A DNA stretch of 64,000 bases from an uncultured Clostridia bacterium (GCA_944386685.1 CALXCA010000007.1:1-64000), one strand, 5' to 3'. Numbered from the stretch's first letter, positions 27,927-38,013 are shown. Notes: generated by a model not told the origin, from the letters alone. A program made the numbers and translations.

Positions 27927-28586
27927 ATGGTAACATTAGAAGATGTTATAAAAAATGAAGAAGTGCAGGCATTTATAAATGGTGCAGAAAAGCAAATTAA
28001 AGCACTCGGATATACAGAACATTCACATAGGCATATAGGTATAGTTTCTAAAAGAACAGGAGAAATTCTTCAAAAACTAGGATATGATGAAAGAACAATC
28101 GAGCTTGGCAAAATAGCAGGATACTTGCATGATATAGGAAATGTTATAAATAGAACAGACCATGCACATAGTGGAGCAATTTTATCATATCAAATTTTAA
28201 AAGGTATGAATATGCCATTAGAAGAAATTACAGAAATTATAAGTGCTATAGGAAATCATGATGAAAAAACTGGAACAGCAGTAAGCGAAATATCAGCAGC
28301 ACTAATTTTAGCAGATAAATCAGATGCCCATAGAGACAGAGTTACAAATACAAATATGTCAACATTTGATATACATGATAGGGTAAATTATGCAGTTACA
28401 AATTCAGAACTAGAAGTAGATGCAGAGCAAAAAAAAGTAATACTAAAACTAACAATAGATACACAAATATGTCCTGTATTAGACTATTTCCAAATTTTTA
28501 TGGAAAGAACAATGATGAGTAAATATGCAGCAAAATATTTGCAAATATGGTTTGAGTTAGTAATAAATGGAACAAAATTATTATAA
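27927..28586 (+). CDS. HD-domain phosphohydrolase
   Basis: Cytosolic 219-aa protein with the HD-superfamily metal ligands: HSHRHIG, YLHDIGN (the HD pair), HAHSGA, GNHDE and LADKSDAHRDR. The substrate is unknown; relatives cleave nucleotides or cyclic di-nucleotides. The C-terminal half (FDIHDRVNYAV, a beta stretch, then helices) is typical of small clostridial HD proteins. It is 66 bp downstream of uppP, with AAAGGAGG before the ATG. Confidence 0.85.
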   Translation: MVTLEDVIKNEEVQAFINGAEKQIKALGYTEHSHRHIGIVSKRTGEILQKLGYDERTIELGKIAGYLHDIGNVINRTDHAHSGAILSYQILKGMNMPLEEITEIISAIGNHDEKTGTAVSEISAALILADKSDAHRDRVTNTNMSTFDIHDRVNYAVTNSELEVDAEQKKVILKLTIDTQICPVLDYFQIFMERTMMSKYAAKYLQIWFELVINGTKLL

Positions 28587-28689
28587 TAAAAATAATAAAA
28601 TACCCTTAAAGAAATTTATAGTTAAAATAAAACACCTTTATAACTATGTGTTTCCTTAGAGTAAAGCGAGAAAGGAATGAATTTTTAAA

Positions 28690-30210
28690 ATGAGAAGAGT
28701 AAAAATATTAACAATTATATTAGCAATTGTGTTACTAGGATTAATAGCATTTGGAGGAATTTATATACAAACACAAAACAGAATGGAAAATAAAGTAAAA
28801 GATTATAAACTAGGTAGAGAATTAGATAGTGAAAGAATAGTTGAACTAAAAGTAGTTGAAGAAGAAAGTGAAGAAGAAAATACAGAAACAGCAGAAAACT
28901 CTGAATCAACACAAAGTACAGAAACAACAACAACTACAGAAGAAACAGAAAATTCTGAAAATACAGAAAATACTGTAGAAAAAACAGAAGAAGAACAAAT
29001 GGAAGAAAAAATAAAAGATTATGAAACTGTTAAAAATACTATGGAAAATAGATTAAAAAGCTTAAATGCAACAGATTATACAATATCTTTAAATAAAGCA
29101 GATGGAACAATAAGAGTAGAACTACCAGAAAATGATTATACAGATATGTATATATATTATTTAACAGCAGAATCAAATATAGAAATAAAAGATAAAGAAA
29201 CAGAAGAAGTTCTTATTAATAATGATATGGTAAAAAGTGCGAAATATTCATATACTGTAAACAATTCAGGAAGTTATCAGATACATGAAGAAATAGAACT
29301 TACAAAAGAAGGACAAGCCAAATTAAATGAAATATTAAATAACTATGCATTACTTCAAACAGAGATAGATGGAATAGAAGAAGAGGAAGAGAAAAACAAT
29401 ACAGAAAGTACAGCTTCAACAGAAAGCACAGCATCAACAGATAATACAGAAGCAACAGAAAATACACAAACTACAGAAAATACAACACAAACAAGCTCTA
29501 CAGAAAGTACAACAGGAGAAAATACTGAACCATCTAAAAAAATAGCAAATTTAGTAGTAGGAGAAACAACATATAATGTTACAGAAATAAAAGGAAATAA
29601 AATAACATTCCAAGTAGGTTCACAAACATCTAATACAACATCTGTAAACAATTACATGTCACAAGCTGCAGAAATAGCTATGTTAAAAAATGCAGGAAAA
29701 ATGCCTGTTAAATATGAAACATATTCAAATAGATATGAATATTCAGATATAACAAAACAAGAAATAGGAATCTTTGCATTAGTAGTTTTAGGAATAATTT
29801 TAGTAATTTTAATAGTATTTAGTATAATATACAAAACATCAGGAATATTGGCAAGTATTTCATTTATAGGATTTATAGCATTATATTCACTTATTATAAG
29901 ATATACTAATGTAATGATATCTGTAGAAGGAATATGTGCAATAATTATAATATTATTTATAAATTTAAAATTCAACCAAGAATTATTAGAAAAAACTAAA
30001 AAAGTTAATTTATTAAAAGAAGCTTTAAAATTAACATATAAAGATATTTTTATAAAGATTATTCCAGTTATAATTTTAACATTAGTAGCATGTTTAACAA
30101 AATGGGACAATCTAAGTAGTTTTGGAATGATTATGTTCTGGGGAATTGTACTTATTGCAGTATATAATTTTGTAGTAACAAGAACATTCTTGAAGTTAAA
30201 AAAACAATAA
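28690..30210 (+). CDS. SecD-like protein-export membrane protein, divergent
   Basis: A 506-aa membrane protein: an N-terminal helix, a periplasmic-type region with P1-like segments (NRLKSLNATDYTISLNKADG, IRVELPEND), and five or six C-terminal helices ending FWGIVLIAVYNFVVTRTFL, as in SecD. Two low-complexity Thr/Ser/Glu inserts (about residues 55-110 and 232-285) interrupt the extracellular part and are not part of standard SecD. The following gene is SecF-like. Together they would assist late steps of Sec export. The assignment is moderate because the canonical D1-D6 motifs are weak. Confidence 0.7.
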   Translation: MRRVKILTIILAIVLLGLIAFGGIYIQTQNRMENKVKDYKLGRELDSERIVELKVVEEESEEENTETAENSESTQSTETTTTTEETENSENTENTVEKTEEEQMEEKIKDYETVKNTMENRLKSLNATDYTISLNKADGTIRVELPENDYTDMYIYYLTAESNIEIKDKETEEVLINNDMVKSAKYSYTVNNSGSYQIHEEIELTKEGQAKLNEILNNYALLQTEIDGIEEEEEKNNTESTASTESTASTDNTEATENTQTTENTTQTSSTESTTGENTEPSKKIANLVVGETTYNVTEIKGNKITFQVGSQTSNTTSVNNYMSQAAEIAMLKNAGKMPVKYETYSNRYEYSDITKQEIGIFALVVLGIILVILIVFSIIYKTSGILASISFIGFIALYSLIIRYTNVMISVEGICAIIIILFINLKFNQELLEKTKKVNLLKEALKLTYKDIFIKIIPVIILTLVACLTKWDNLSSFGMIMFWGIVLIAVYNFVVTRTFLKLKKQ

Positions 30211-30235
30211 AAACAAGAAAGGAATGAATTTTAAT

Positions 30236-30868
30236 ATGAAAAAAAGAGATGCAATTATTCTAGCAATAATAATGTTAATAATAATTATTGGAATAATTTT
30301 AACATGTACAATAGGATTTAAAAAACAATTAAGATTTAGTGACAGTCAAAAAATAGATATTTATGTAGGAGAAGAAATAGATATAAACAAAATAAAAGAT
30401 ATTGCAAATGAAGTAATTGGAAACAAAAATATGGTTCAAATTATAGAAATATATGGAGATATGGTTACAATTAGAGCAAATTCAATAACAGAAGAACAAA
30501 AAAATACAATTGTTAATAAAATAAAAGAATTATATGAATTTGAACAAACTGCAGAAAATACAAATGTCGAAAATATCCCTGCAACAAGAATTAGAGACAT
30601 TTTAAAACAATATGTTTTACCACTTACAATTGCAGGTGCAATAATATTGGGATATATGTTAATAACATACCATAAAAAAGGACTAGTAAAAGTTATGTTA
30701 AACACAATACTTATTCCAATAATTTTAGAATTGTTATTATTTAGTGTTTTAGTAATAACAAGAATTCCAGTAGGTATATATACACCATCACTTATTTTAT
30801 TAGTTTTAGTGCTTGCAATAACATATGTTGTTTGTAGAATACAAAAATTACCAGAAAAAAATGTATAA
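30236..30868 (+). CDS. SecF-like membrane protein, divergent
   Basis: A 210-aa protein with an N-terminal helix (AIILAIIMLIIIIGIIL), a small extracytoplasmic domain (SQKIDIYVGEEIDINKI, MVTIRANSITEEQ) and three or four C-terminal helices. It is shorter than classical SecF (about 300 aa), lacking some terminal helices. It lies 25 bp after the SecD-like gene, so the two form an operon. ATG at 30236 after GAAAGGAATGAA; the in-frame ATG at 30224 is inside that site. Confidence 0.6.
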   Translation: MKKRDAIILAIIMLIIIIGIILTCTIGFKKQLRFSDSQKIDIYVGEEIDINKIKDIANEVIGNKNMVQIIEIYGDMVTIRANSITEEQKNTIVNKIKELYEFEQTAENTNVENIPATRIRDILKQYVLPLTIAGAIILGYMLITYHKKGLVKVMLNTILIPIILELLLFSVLVITRIPVGIYTPSLILLVLVLAITYVVCRIQKLPEKNV

Positions 30869-30940
30869 AAATTATAGTATAAAATGTGTAAGATTAAGCT
30901 ATTAAAGAGTATAAACTATACTTTATATAGTAAAAAATGT

Positions 30941-31222
30941 TTAATATGGGTATCTTTCAAATAAATATTTAATAATATCATTAGAATTTAAAGGAGATAT
31001 TTTTATATAAACATTTTTGTCAAGAGTAATCCACATCATAATATTAAAAAGATTAATATTATCTACAAATACTGCAATCATTTCAGTAATTTCAATAGGA
31101 TTAGAAAATTCTTGTTTCCAATAATAAGAATTTTCTGGTTCTATTTTTTTATCTTCAAATTTTTCTAGAAAATTTTTTATTTCATTTTTTTTATTAGATA
31201 TTAAAATAACTTTTGAAATCAA
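30941..31222 (-). CDS. Hypothetical protein (93 aa, TTG start)
   Basis: Small protein of unknown function, opposite to its neighbours. The start is TTG at 31222 with AGGAGGAATTTATA upstream. The sequence alternates hydrophobic and polar residues (VILISNKKNEIKNFLEKFED, EITEMIAVFVDNINLFNIMM) without a clear membrane helix, so it may be a compact cytosolic fold. Confidence 0.5.
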   Translation of the reverse strand: MISKVILISNKKNEIKNFLEKFEDKKIEPENSYYWKQEFSNPIEITEMIAVFVDNINLFNIMMWITLDKNVYIKISPLNSNDIIKYLFERYPY

Positions 31223-31290
31223 TATAAATTCCTCCTATATATTTCCTAGATAATTGTATAAAATATTAAAATTGCTAGATATTTAATGTT

Positions 31291-31340
31291 CTTCTATACA
31301 AGAACATTGCTTTGCTAAAACAGATGCACATTATTTTAAA
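31291..31340 (+). repeat. Decayed R2 repeat
   Basis: CTATACAAGAACATTGCTTT then GCTAAAACAGATGCACA matches the R2 family found intact at 6748, 59588 and 61766, with several substitutions. Confidence 0.5.
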
Positions 31341-31424
31341 TTTTTTCAATTATTAAATATTATTTTCAAAAAATATAAAAATATACTTTGTATAAAGTTG
31401 TTTTAAAAGTTAATAATAAATAAT

Positions 31425-31476
31425 AACGCGGACTTTAAAATATTATAAATATATAAAATATCTAAAAAGTCCGATG
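31425..31476 (+). repeat. R3 hairpin repeat in the DUF1540 leader
   Basis: GCGGACTTT and AAAAGTCCG arms around TTATAAATATATAAAATAT. A close relative, with GCGGGCTTT/AAGCCCGC arms and the same central A/T stretch, lies at 59656-59722. Here it directly precedes the ribosome-binding site of the DUF1540 gene. Confidence 0.6.
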
Positions 31477-31497
31477 CTAGAAAGGAATGGTAGTAAA

Positions 31498-31662
31498 ATG
31501 GAAAAAAATCAAAAAATTAATTGTACAGTAGGAAGCTGTATTTATCAAGATAAAAATACAAAGTCTTGTACTTTATCTGCAATTAATGTTGTTCCCGTTA
31601 CAAATGTGAATACTTCAAAACCAGATGAATCAATGTGTGGAAGTTATGAATGTAATCAATAA
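31498..31662 (+). CDS. DUF1540 domain protein
   Basis: A 54-aa protein with the conserved cysteine pattern of DUF1540: CTVGSCIYQ, a central Cys (SCTLSAINV) and MCGSYECNQ. It probably binds a metal or forms disulphides. Family members are common small proteins of spore-forming Clostridia; their function is not established. The start at 31498 follows GAAAGGAATGG; a longer in-frame start at 31474 lies in the R3 hairpin. Confidence 0.85.
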   Translation: MEKNQKINCTVGSCIYQDKNTKSCTLSAINVVPVTNVNTSKPDESMCGSYECNQ

Positions 31663-31708
31663 ATTTTATGCTTCTGCATAAAAAAATAATATAAAAAAGT
31701 TGAAATAT

Positions 31709-31974
31709 GGAAAAAAGTCCTGAATAAACAAGAATAACGAAACGTTTATATTATAATATTTTAAAGCTTCGACGCTTGATTGAAATGAAAAATTAGAATT
31801 CATTTGGCTTTTGCATGAGGAATGTTCACGGTACTCGAGTTTACGAGAGGGTCGGAGTGAAAGAGGCTCATGAAAAAGCCTTATGAATTCTTTTTGAATG
31901 GAATGAACAGGAGAACTTTAAAATATTATAATATAAACGTTTCGTTATTCTAGTTTATTCAGGACCTTTCTCCA
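31709..31974. mobile_element. Long-hairpin miniature element (50-bp inverted ends)
   Basis: 31717-31766 and 31917-31966 are reverse complements with one mismatch in 50 bp (GTCCTGAATAAAC... start). Pairing extends outward a few bases. Further in, GAATTCATTTGGCTTTTGCA and its partner near 31880 pair as well, leaving a GC-richer loop with CGGTACTCGAGTTTACGAG. It has no ORF. No clear target duplication was found. Confidence 0.8.
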
Positions 31975-32099
31975 ATAATACTGCATAAAATTAAAAGTAC
32001 TATTATGCTTGACAAATAGAAAAATTAGAAATACAATTAGTTTGAAAAAAACAGTATATAATACTTATTAAGTATAAATAAGAAAAGGAGTGATTTTAT

Positions 32100-33032
32100 A
32101 TGCCATTAGTAACAACAAAGGCAATGTTTGAAAAATCTATGAAAGAAGGATTTGCAATTGGAGCATTTAATGTAAATAATATGGAATTCATACAAGCAAT
32201 TACAGATGCTGCTGCAGAAAATAACTCACCTGTAATATTACAAGCATCATCAAGTGCAATAAAATATGCAAGAATTAATTATTTAATGAAAATGGTTCAA
32301 GCAGCTGTTGAAGAACATCCAAATATTCCAATAGCAATGCATTTAGATCATGGACCAGATTTTGAAACATGTAAATTATGTGTAGATAATGGATTTACAT
32401 CAGTAATGTTTGATGGTTCTAAATATGATTTTGAAGAAAATATAAGATTAACAAAAGAAGTTGTAGACTATGCACATAGCCATGGAGTTGTAGTTGAAGC
32501 AGAATTAGGAAAACTAGCAGGAATAGAAGATGAGGTTAATGTAGCAGATTCTGATGCAAGATATACAGACCCAGATCAAGCAGAAGAATTTGTAAGACGT
32601 ACAGGAGTAGATTCTTTAGCAATAGCAATTGGAACAAGTCATGGAGCTTATAAATTTAAAGGAGAAGCAAAACTTAGATTTGACATATTAAAACAAATAA
32701 AAGAAAAAATACCAAATACACCAATAGTTTTACATGGAGCTTCAACAGTTATTCCAGAATTAGTAAATATGTGTAATCAATATGGAGGAAATATTCCAGG
32801 AGCTAAAGGTGTTCCAGACGAAATGTTACACGAAGCTAGTATTTCTGGAGTTTCAAAAATTAATGTAGACACAGATTTAAGATTAGCAATGACAGGAGCA
32901 GTTAGAAAAGTATTTGTAGATGATCCAAGTGTATTTGATCCAAGAAAATATCTTGCACCAGCAAGAGTACTTATAAAAGAAACAGTTTCTCATAAAATGA
33001 GAGATGTATTTGGTTCTGCAAATAAAGCATAA
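32100..33032 (+). CDS. fba: Class II fructose-bisphosphate aldolase
   Basis: Zinc-dependent aldolase that cleaves fructose-1,6-bisphosphate in glycolysis. 310 aa. Metal and substrate motifs: AFNVNNMEF, HLDHGPDF with the zinc-binding His, VEAELGKLAG, and LHGAS followed by SKINVDTDLRLA. Ribosome-binding site AAAGGAGTG. Convergent with smpB, sharing a bidirectional terminator. Confidence 0.96.
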   Translation: MPLVTTKAMFEKSMKEGFAIGAFNVNNMEFIQAITDAAAENNSPVILQASSSAIKYARINYLMKMVQAAVEEHPNIPIAMHLDHGPDFETCKLCVDNGFTSVMFDGSKYDFEENIRLTKEVVDYAHSHGVVVEAELGKLAGIEDEVNVADSDARYTDPDQAEEFVRRTGVDSLAIAIGTSHGAYKFKGEAKLRFDILKQIKEKIPNTPIVLHGASTVIPELVNMCNQYGGNIPGAKGVPDEMLHEASISGVSKINVDTDLRLAMTGAVRKVFVDDPSVFDPRKYLAPARVLIKETVSHKMRDVFGSANKA

Positions 33033-33035
33033 TAC

Positions 33036-33078
33036 AAAAAAGCAAAAGAAATTTTTTAAAAAATTTCTTTTGCTTTTT
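33036..33078. terminator. Bidirectional terminator between fba and smpB
   Basis: Perfect palindrome AGCAAAAGAAATTTTTT with its complement, flanked by A and T runs. The smpB stop codon lies inside it. Confidence 0.85.
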
Positions 33079-33520
33079 GTCTTAATGCTTTTTGCATTCT
33101 ACGTTCAGCATCTTTTTTCGCAATATCTTGTCTTTTATCATAAAGTTTTTTACCTTTTCCTAAACCTAATTCAATCTTAACAATACTGCCTTTAAAATAT
33201 ATACTAATAGGAATTAGAGAATATCCATCTTGTTTGCATTTTCCATATAACTTTTGAATTTCTTTTTTATTTAATAACAATTTTCTATCTCTTAAAGGAT
33301 CTTTATTAAAAATATTTCCATGTTCATATGGACTTATATGCATAGAATATATGTAACATTCACCATCTTTAAAACCCGCATAACTATCTTTTAAATTTAC
33401 TTTTCCAGCTCTAATAGATTTAATTTCTGTTCCAGCTAGAACTATACCAACTTCAAACTTTTCTTCAATATTAAAATTATGATAGGCAATAGGATTTTTG
33501 GCAATTAATTTAATATTCAT
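33056..33520 (-). CDS. smpB: SsrA-binding protein SmpB
   Basis: RNA-binding partner of tmRNA in rescue of stalled ribosomes. 154 aa with [38 protein letters not shown] and the basic C-terminal tail [14 protein letters not shown] that enters the empty decoding path. The tmRNA gene itself was not found in this window. Confidence 0.96.
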   Translation of the reverse strand: MNIKLIAKNPIAYHNFNIEEKFEVGIVLAGTEIKSIRAGKVNLKDSYAGFKDGECYIYSMHISPYEHGNIFNKDPLRDRKLLLNKKEIQKLYGKCKQDGYSLIPISIYFKGSIVKIELGLGKGKKLYDKRQDIAKKDAERRMQKALRQKAKEIF

Positions 33521-33766
33521 ATAAAATATTTCCTTTCTAATTTGTTTTAATATATATGTTCATAAAAGTAGTTCTTTCAATTTTTATATATAATAAGTTA
33601 CCTTAATTGTTATTTTAAACTAAAATGGCAAAAAAATCAAATCAAATTTTTAAATATATATATTGCTTATTTTTACAAATTATGATAAATTATTTTTAGA
33701 ATGTAAAATAAAATGTGTATATAAAAATCAAATAAAAGAAATTTTATTATACGAGGAGAAAAACAA

Positions 33767-36700
33767 ATGAAACAAAATAAATTCCAAAAAAAGGATAAAG
33801 ACAATATAAAAAAATATAAAGAAAAAGGCTCTATTACATTATATGTATTAGTAGCATGTGTTTTTTTTGCAATTGTATTAGGTCTTACATATGTAAATTT
33901 AGTTTATAAATCTCAAGGAGTAGAAGAAAATATAGAGCAAATTCAAAATAATTATTCAAAAGAAGAAGAAGAAGAAGATAAAACAGATCAGGATATGAAT
34001 GTGTCAATACAATATAAAGACCCAGACATAACTTCCACTTGGGTTAAAGAAATAACACTTGTTGGTAGTGCAGAGAGAAAAGAAGGAACTGTTAGAAATA
34101 TAGCATTTTATGCTTTTGCAGAATATGATATAGATATTAATGATATTGTATGGACAGAAACATCTGCAGATGAAAAATATAACTTAACAAAAGAAATTGT
34201 AATTAAAGAAAATGGAATTTATAGATTTTATGTAAAAAATGATAATGAAGAAGTAAGTTATTCAGATAGATTAACAGTAGCAAATATTGATAACGAAAAA
34301 CCTACACCAGGTTATATAGAGGCAACAGAAATAGATCCAAGTGATAATGTTACACAATTTGGAAAATATGATTTTGGTAAATGGACAAGTTATAATGTTT
34401 ATATAGAAAAATTTGATGGTTCAGATAATGAATCCGGACATAATAATACAAAGATGTCAATTTTAAAAAATTCGTTAACTGTACCAGAATGGCAAAATAT
34501 AGATGGACCAGTTATGCTAACAGAGATAGGTACATATACAATAACTGTAACAACAGAAGATAACCTTGGAAATATTTCAAAAAGCGAACCTTATTATGTT
34601 TTAATTGATAAAAATGTTCCAACATTAGTTTTAAAATATCATGACGAAAATGGAGAAGATTATAATGGAGAATGGACAAATCAAGACTTATATGGTTCAT
34701 TAACAATAGATACAAGCGATTCTGGTAAAACTGTACAAAAATACCAATACTCTCAAAATGGTTATACATGGAATGATATGATGGATTTATCTGGTTTTGA
34801 CTTTATAGGTTTTATAAATGAAATGTTAGGTAATGTTCACAATATAACCGAAGACTATTACTTTGAATTTACAGAAGATAAAACTAGAATGATCTCAAAT
34901 AATACAAATGTTAATAATTCTATATCAGAAGGATATATGGTATTAGATTTAACAAGTTATCCATGGTTAAATATTTTATTAAGTATAAATGCAACAGTAT
35001 CAAGCGAAGAAAATCATGACTATGGATTTATGGAAATAACAGAAAGTGAAGAATCAATTAATTTTAATCCAGATAATGATTATTGGATTAAAATTTCTGG
35101 TGAACAAGAAGTTGATGAATATCAATTATTAAATGGAGGAAAAAAATATTATTTACATTTTGGATATAGTAAAGATGAGAGTACATCTGTAGGATCAGAT
35201 TCATTTAGTTTTCAACCTTTAGTAGTACCAGCATATTTCATTTATTTTGCAAATTATAATAAACAAGGAAATAATGTAACTTTTAATTTTACAATAGAAT
35301 CATATGCTGATAATTTATACTTTAGGGCAATATATGATGAAGATACACAAGATTATAGCAAAAAGTCAAGCTCATATCCTATGAGAATTGACAAAACAGC
35401 ACCAGTTGTAACTACAGAATTAATTGCAGATGGAAATGAAGTTGATGTTAAAGTAAATGTAACAGAAGCACTGTCTGGAGTAAAACAAATTTATTTGAGC
35501 ACAGAAAATGTTCCGCCAACAGAAAATAGTGAATGGATAAGCCAAACATCAACAGAATTTGTATTAGATGATTTACAAATGGATACAATATATTATTTAT
35601 GGGTACAAGATGAAGCTGGAAATATTTCGGAAGTAAATTCATTCCAAACACAGGCAAATTATAGAATTGATGGAGATAAAGTAACAACAACATTACAACA
35701 AGCACTTCAAGTTGCTTCAACAGACTCAATTTCTACAATAGAGCTATTAGGTGGATATGACGATAAATCTGAAGTAATTATTGATAAAGATGTTGTTTTA
35801 GACTTAAAAGGATATGTTTTAACAAGAGAAGACGAAATTACAATAAATGAAGATGCTACATTAAGAATTACAGGAAAAGAAAATTCGCAAATAACAACAG
35901 AAGATTCCAATACAAGTACAATTGTAAATAAAGGAGAGCTTATTATTTATGGAAATGTAGTTATAGAAAACTCTTCTACTTCAGAATCTAATAGAACAAT
36001 ATATAATGATGGAGAAAAGGCAGTTGTTTATATAGATGAAAATGCATGGATAAGAGGATATTACTATGGAATTTATAATCACTCTGGAATAATAAATATT
36101 CAGAATGGAAGAGTTGAATCAACTTATTCTGCAAGTAGTGCAAGAGCAATTTTTAATGAAACTTCGACATCAAAAGTAAACATAGATAATGGGGAAATTC
36201 AAGGATATTATGGAATTTATAATAATGATAGTAACTCTATAGTTGAAATTAAAGGAGGAAAAGTTGTAGGATTAAATGCTAATGGAATTCATAATATTGG
36301 TATAGTTAATTTATATGGAGGAAGAGTTGAAGGAAAAGCTTATGGTATATATTCAGAAAGCTCTAACACAGTAACAATAGGAAGAGAAACTGATGTATTA
36401 ACAGATACAAGTCCAGTTGTATATGGGCAAGCTTATGGAGTTAGAATGAGTGATGATACATATCAATTTAACTTATTTAATGGATCAATAGTAAGTACTT
36501 CAAAAAATACGAATTATAATGGAATTCTAAATCCTAGAAAAGGATATATGCCATATACATATAAAACAACATATGAGACATATGACATGTATAATACATC
36601 TCTAACAGAAGTTGTAGATTCTATTGAAATAACATCAGATTCAACTACAGTTGGATTTATAAATAAAGATGTTTCAATAACAGTGAAATTCCCATATAAC

Positions 36701-37252
36701 ATTAATAATAAAAAAGAATATAGTTTAGATGGAACAACATGGACAGAAACTAAAGATTATGTATTAGAAGTTGTATTAAGTGAAAATAAAACACTTTATG
36801 TAAGAACAACAGATGAACAAGGAAATGTTTTAGAAGAAAAGGAATTTGAAGTAAATAATATAGACAAAGATGATCCAATAATAGAAGTTACTCCAGAACA
36901 AACTTCTTATACAGTCTTTGCACTAGATGAGACATTAGATTTGAATTTCACAATAAATATTGAAGATATTGGAATAAGTGGATTGAGTTCAACACAATAT
37001 GCTTGGGCAAAAGATGGAGAACAAGTTGTATTTGAAGACTTAAATAGTACAACATTAAATAAAACAAATTTAGGAATTGGAACATACCGTTTATATATAA
37101 GAGCAATAGATAATGCTGGAAATGATGTAGAAATTGTAAAAGCATATGTAATCTCATTAGATCCAAGTGTAGAAATAAAACCAGAAACTGAAGAAACAAC
37201 TTCTACAAGTACAACTTCCACAAGCACAACAACTACAGAAACAACAGATTAA
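33767..37252 (+). CDS. Large envelope protein with pilin-like N-terminus and beta-rich repeats
   Basis: A 1161-aa exported protein. The N-terminus is basic followed by G-SITLYVLVACVFFAIVL, resembling a type IV prepilin signal with cleavage after Gly. Then come Ig-like beta domains with repeated DxxxPT...Y..DxxGN patterns (EDNLGNISK, QDEAGNISE, IDNAGNDVE). Residues about 635-890 have short parallel repeats (INIQNGRVEST, VNIDNGEIQGYYGIY, VEIKGGKVVG) suggesting a beta-helix. The C-terminus is Thr/Ser-rich without a sorting signal. Likely a surface adhesin or pseudopilin-anchored stalk; function not known. AGGAG precedes the ATG. Confidence 0.75.
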   Translation: MKQNKFQKKDKDNIKKYKEKGSITLYVLVACVFFAIVLGLTYVNLVYKSQGVEENIEQIQNNYSKEEEEEDKTDQDMNVSIQYKDPDITSTWVKEITLVGSAERKEGTVRNIAFYAFAEYDIDINDIVWTETSADEKYNLTKEIVIKENGIYRFYVKNDNEEVSYSDRLTVANIDNEKPTPGYIEATEIDPSDNVTQFGKYDFGKWTSYNVYIEKFDGSDNESGHNNTKMSILKNSLTVPEWQNIDGPVMLTEIGTYTITVTTEDNLGNISKSEPYYVLIDKNVPTLVLKYHDENGEDYNGEWTNQDLYGSLTIDTSDSGKTVQKYQYSQNGYTWNDMMDLSGFDFIGFINEMLGNVHNITEDYYFEFTEDKTRMISNNTNVNNSISEGYMVLDLTSYPWLNILLSINATVSSEENHDYGFMEITESEESINFNPDNDYWIKISGEQEVDEYQLLNGGKKYYLHFGYSKDESTSVGSDSFSFQPLVVPAYFIYFANYNKQGNNVTFNFTIESYADNLYFRAIYDEDTQDYSKKSSSYPMRIDKTAPVVTTELIADGNEVDVKVNVTEALSGVKQIYLSTENVPPTENSEWISQTSTEFVLDDLQMDTIYYLWVQDEAGNISEVNSFQTQANYRIDGDKVTTTLQQALQVASTDSISTIELLGGYDDKSEVIIDKDVVLDLKGYVLTREDEITINEDATLRITGKENSQITTEDSNTSTIVNKGELIIYGNVVIENSSTSESNRTIYNDGEKAVVYIDENAWIRGYYYGIYNHSGIINIQNGRVESTYSASSARAIFNETSTSKVNIDNGEIQGYYGIYNNDSNSIVEIKGGKVVGLNANGIHNIGIVNLYGGRVEGKAYGIYSESSNTVTIGRETDVLTDTSPVVYGQAYGVRMSDDTYQFNLFNGSIVSTSKNTNYNGILNPRKGYMPYTYKTTYETYDMYNTSLTEVVDSIEITSDSTTVGFINKDVSITVKFPYNINNKKEYSLDGTTWTETKDYVLEVVLSENKTLYVRTTDEQGNVLEEKEFEVNNIDKDDPIIEVTPEQTSYTVFALDETLDLNFTINIEDIGISGLSSTQYAWAKDGEQVVFEDLNSTTLNKTNLGIGTYRLYIRAIDNAGNDVEIVKAYVISLDPSVEIKPETEETTSTSTTSTSTTTTETTD

Positions 37253-37260
37253 AAAATGAT

Positions 37261-37310
37261 AGTGGGAAAAATAAAATTAATTATAATATATAAAAATCCC
37301 ACTTCATTTT
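37261..37310 (+). terminator. Probable terminator
   Basis: AGTGGGA/TCCCACT stem closing an A/T-rich loop, followed by a T-rich tract, 9 bp after the stop codon of the large envelope protein. Confidence 0.55.
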
Positions 37311-37396
37311 CTATTATATAGTAAAAATTGCTTTTAGTTTATAAATTTTAACCAAAAGTATAATTGCTATTAAATAAAAAATCTTAGGAGGAAAAA

Positions 37397-37900
37397 TTGA
37401 AAAAAATAAATAAAAAACTTATATTTTTAATTATTATACTATTAATAATAATTTCGATTTTAGCAACTATTTTAATAAATAAAATAAACAAAAATATGAA
37501 AAATAACTATTTAGATATAGAACCAAGTATTTCTTCAGAAAAAAGTGAAATAGATATGAGCAATTTAACAAATAGCGAAATTGCAGAAGATGGATTAAAA
37601 GTAAACAAATCTTCTAAGATAGAGCAAGGAATAGAATTTAATGATTTAAAAATACAAAATATTAAAATAGAAGCAGGAGAAAATATATCTATTTTTAATG
37701 CGAAAGTAGAAAATACACTTGATAAAGATTTAGATGGATATTTAGTATATATAATATTTTTAGATGAAAATGGAAATGAAATAGATAAAGTAGAAACATC
37801 TTTTCCAAAAATAGAAAAAGGAAAAACTGGATATATAACTGCAACATCAACAAAAGATATTGCAACAGCTTATGATATAAAAATAGAAAGAAAACAATAG
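37397..37900 (+). CDS. Membrane-anchored protein with FxLYD-like domain
   Basis: A 167-aa protein with an N-terminal helix (LIFLIIILLIIISILATIL) and one extracytoplasmic beta-sandwich (FNDLKIQNIKIEAGENISIF, then GYLVYIIFLDENGNEI), resembling FxLYD/DUF3426-type domains of unknown role. The start is TTG at 37397 after AGGAGG. Moderately confident about the fold, not about function. Confidence 0.65.
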   Translation: MKKINKKLIFLIIILLIIISILATILINKINKNMKNNYLDIEPSISSEKSEIDMSNLTNSEIAEDGLKVNKSSKIEQGIEFNDLKIQNIKIEAGENISIFNAKVENTLDKDLDGYLVYIIFLDENGNEIDKVETSFPKIEKGKTGYITATSTKDIATAYDIKIERKQ

Positions 37901-38013
37901 GATGCGTTTTTGAAATTTTATATTATTTGTAATATTTTAAAGATTGCACCATCATTATTTATACATACAAAAATTTATTTACATATAAAAACTCTTTATA
38001 AGGAGAACAACAG

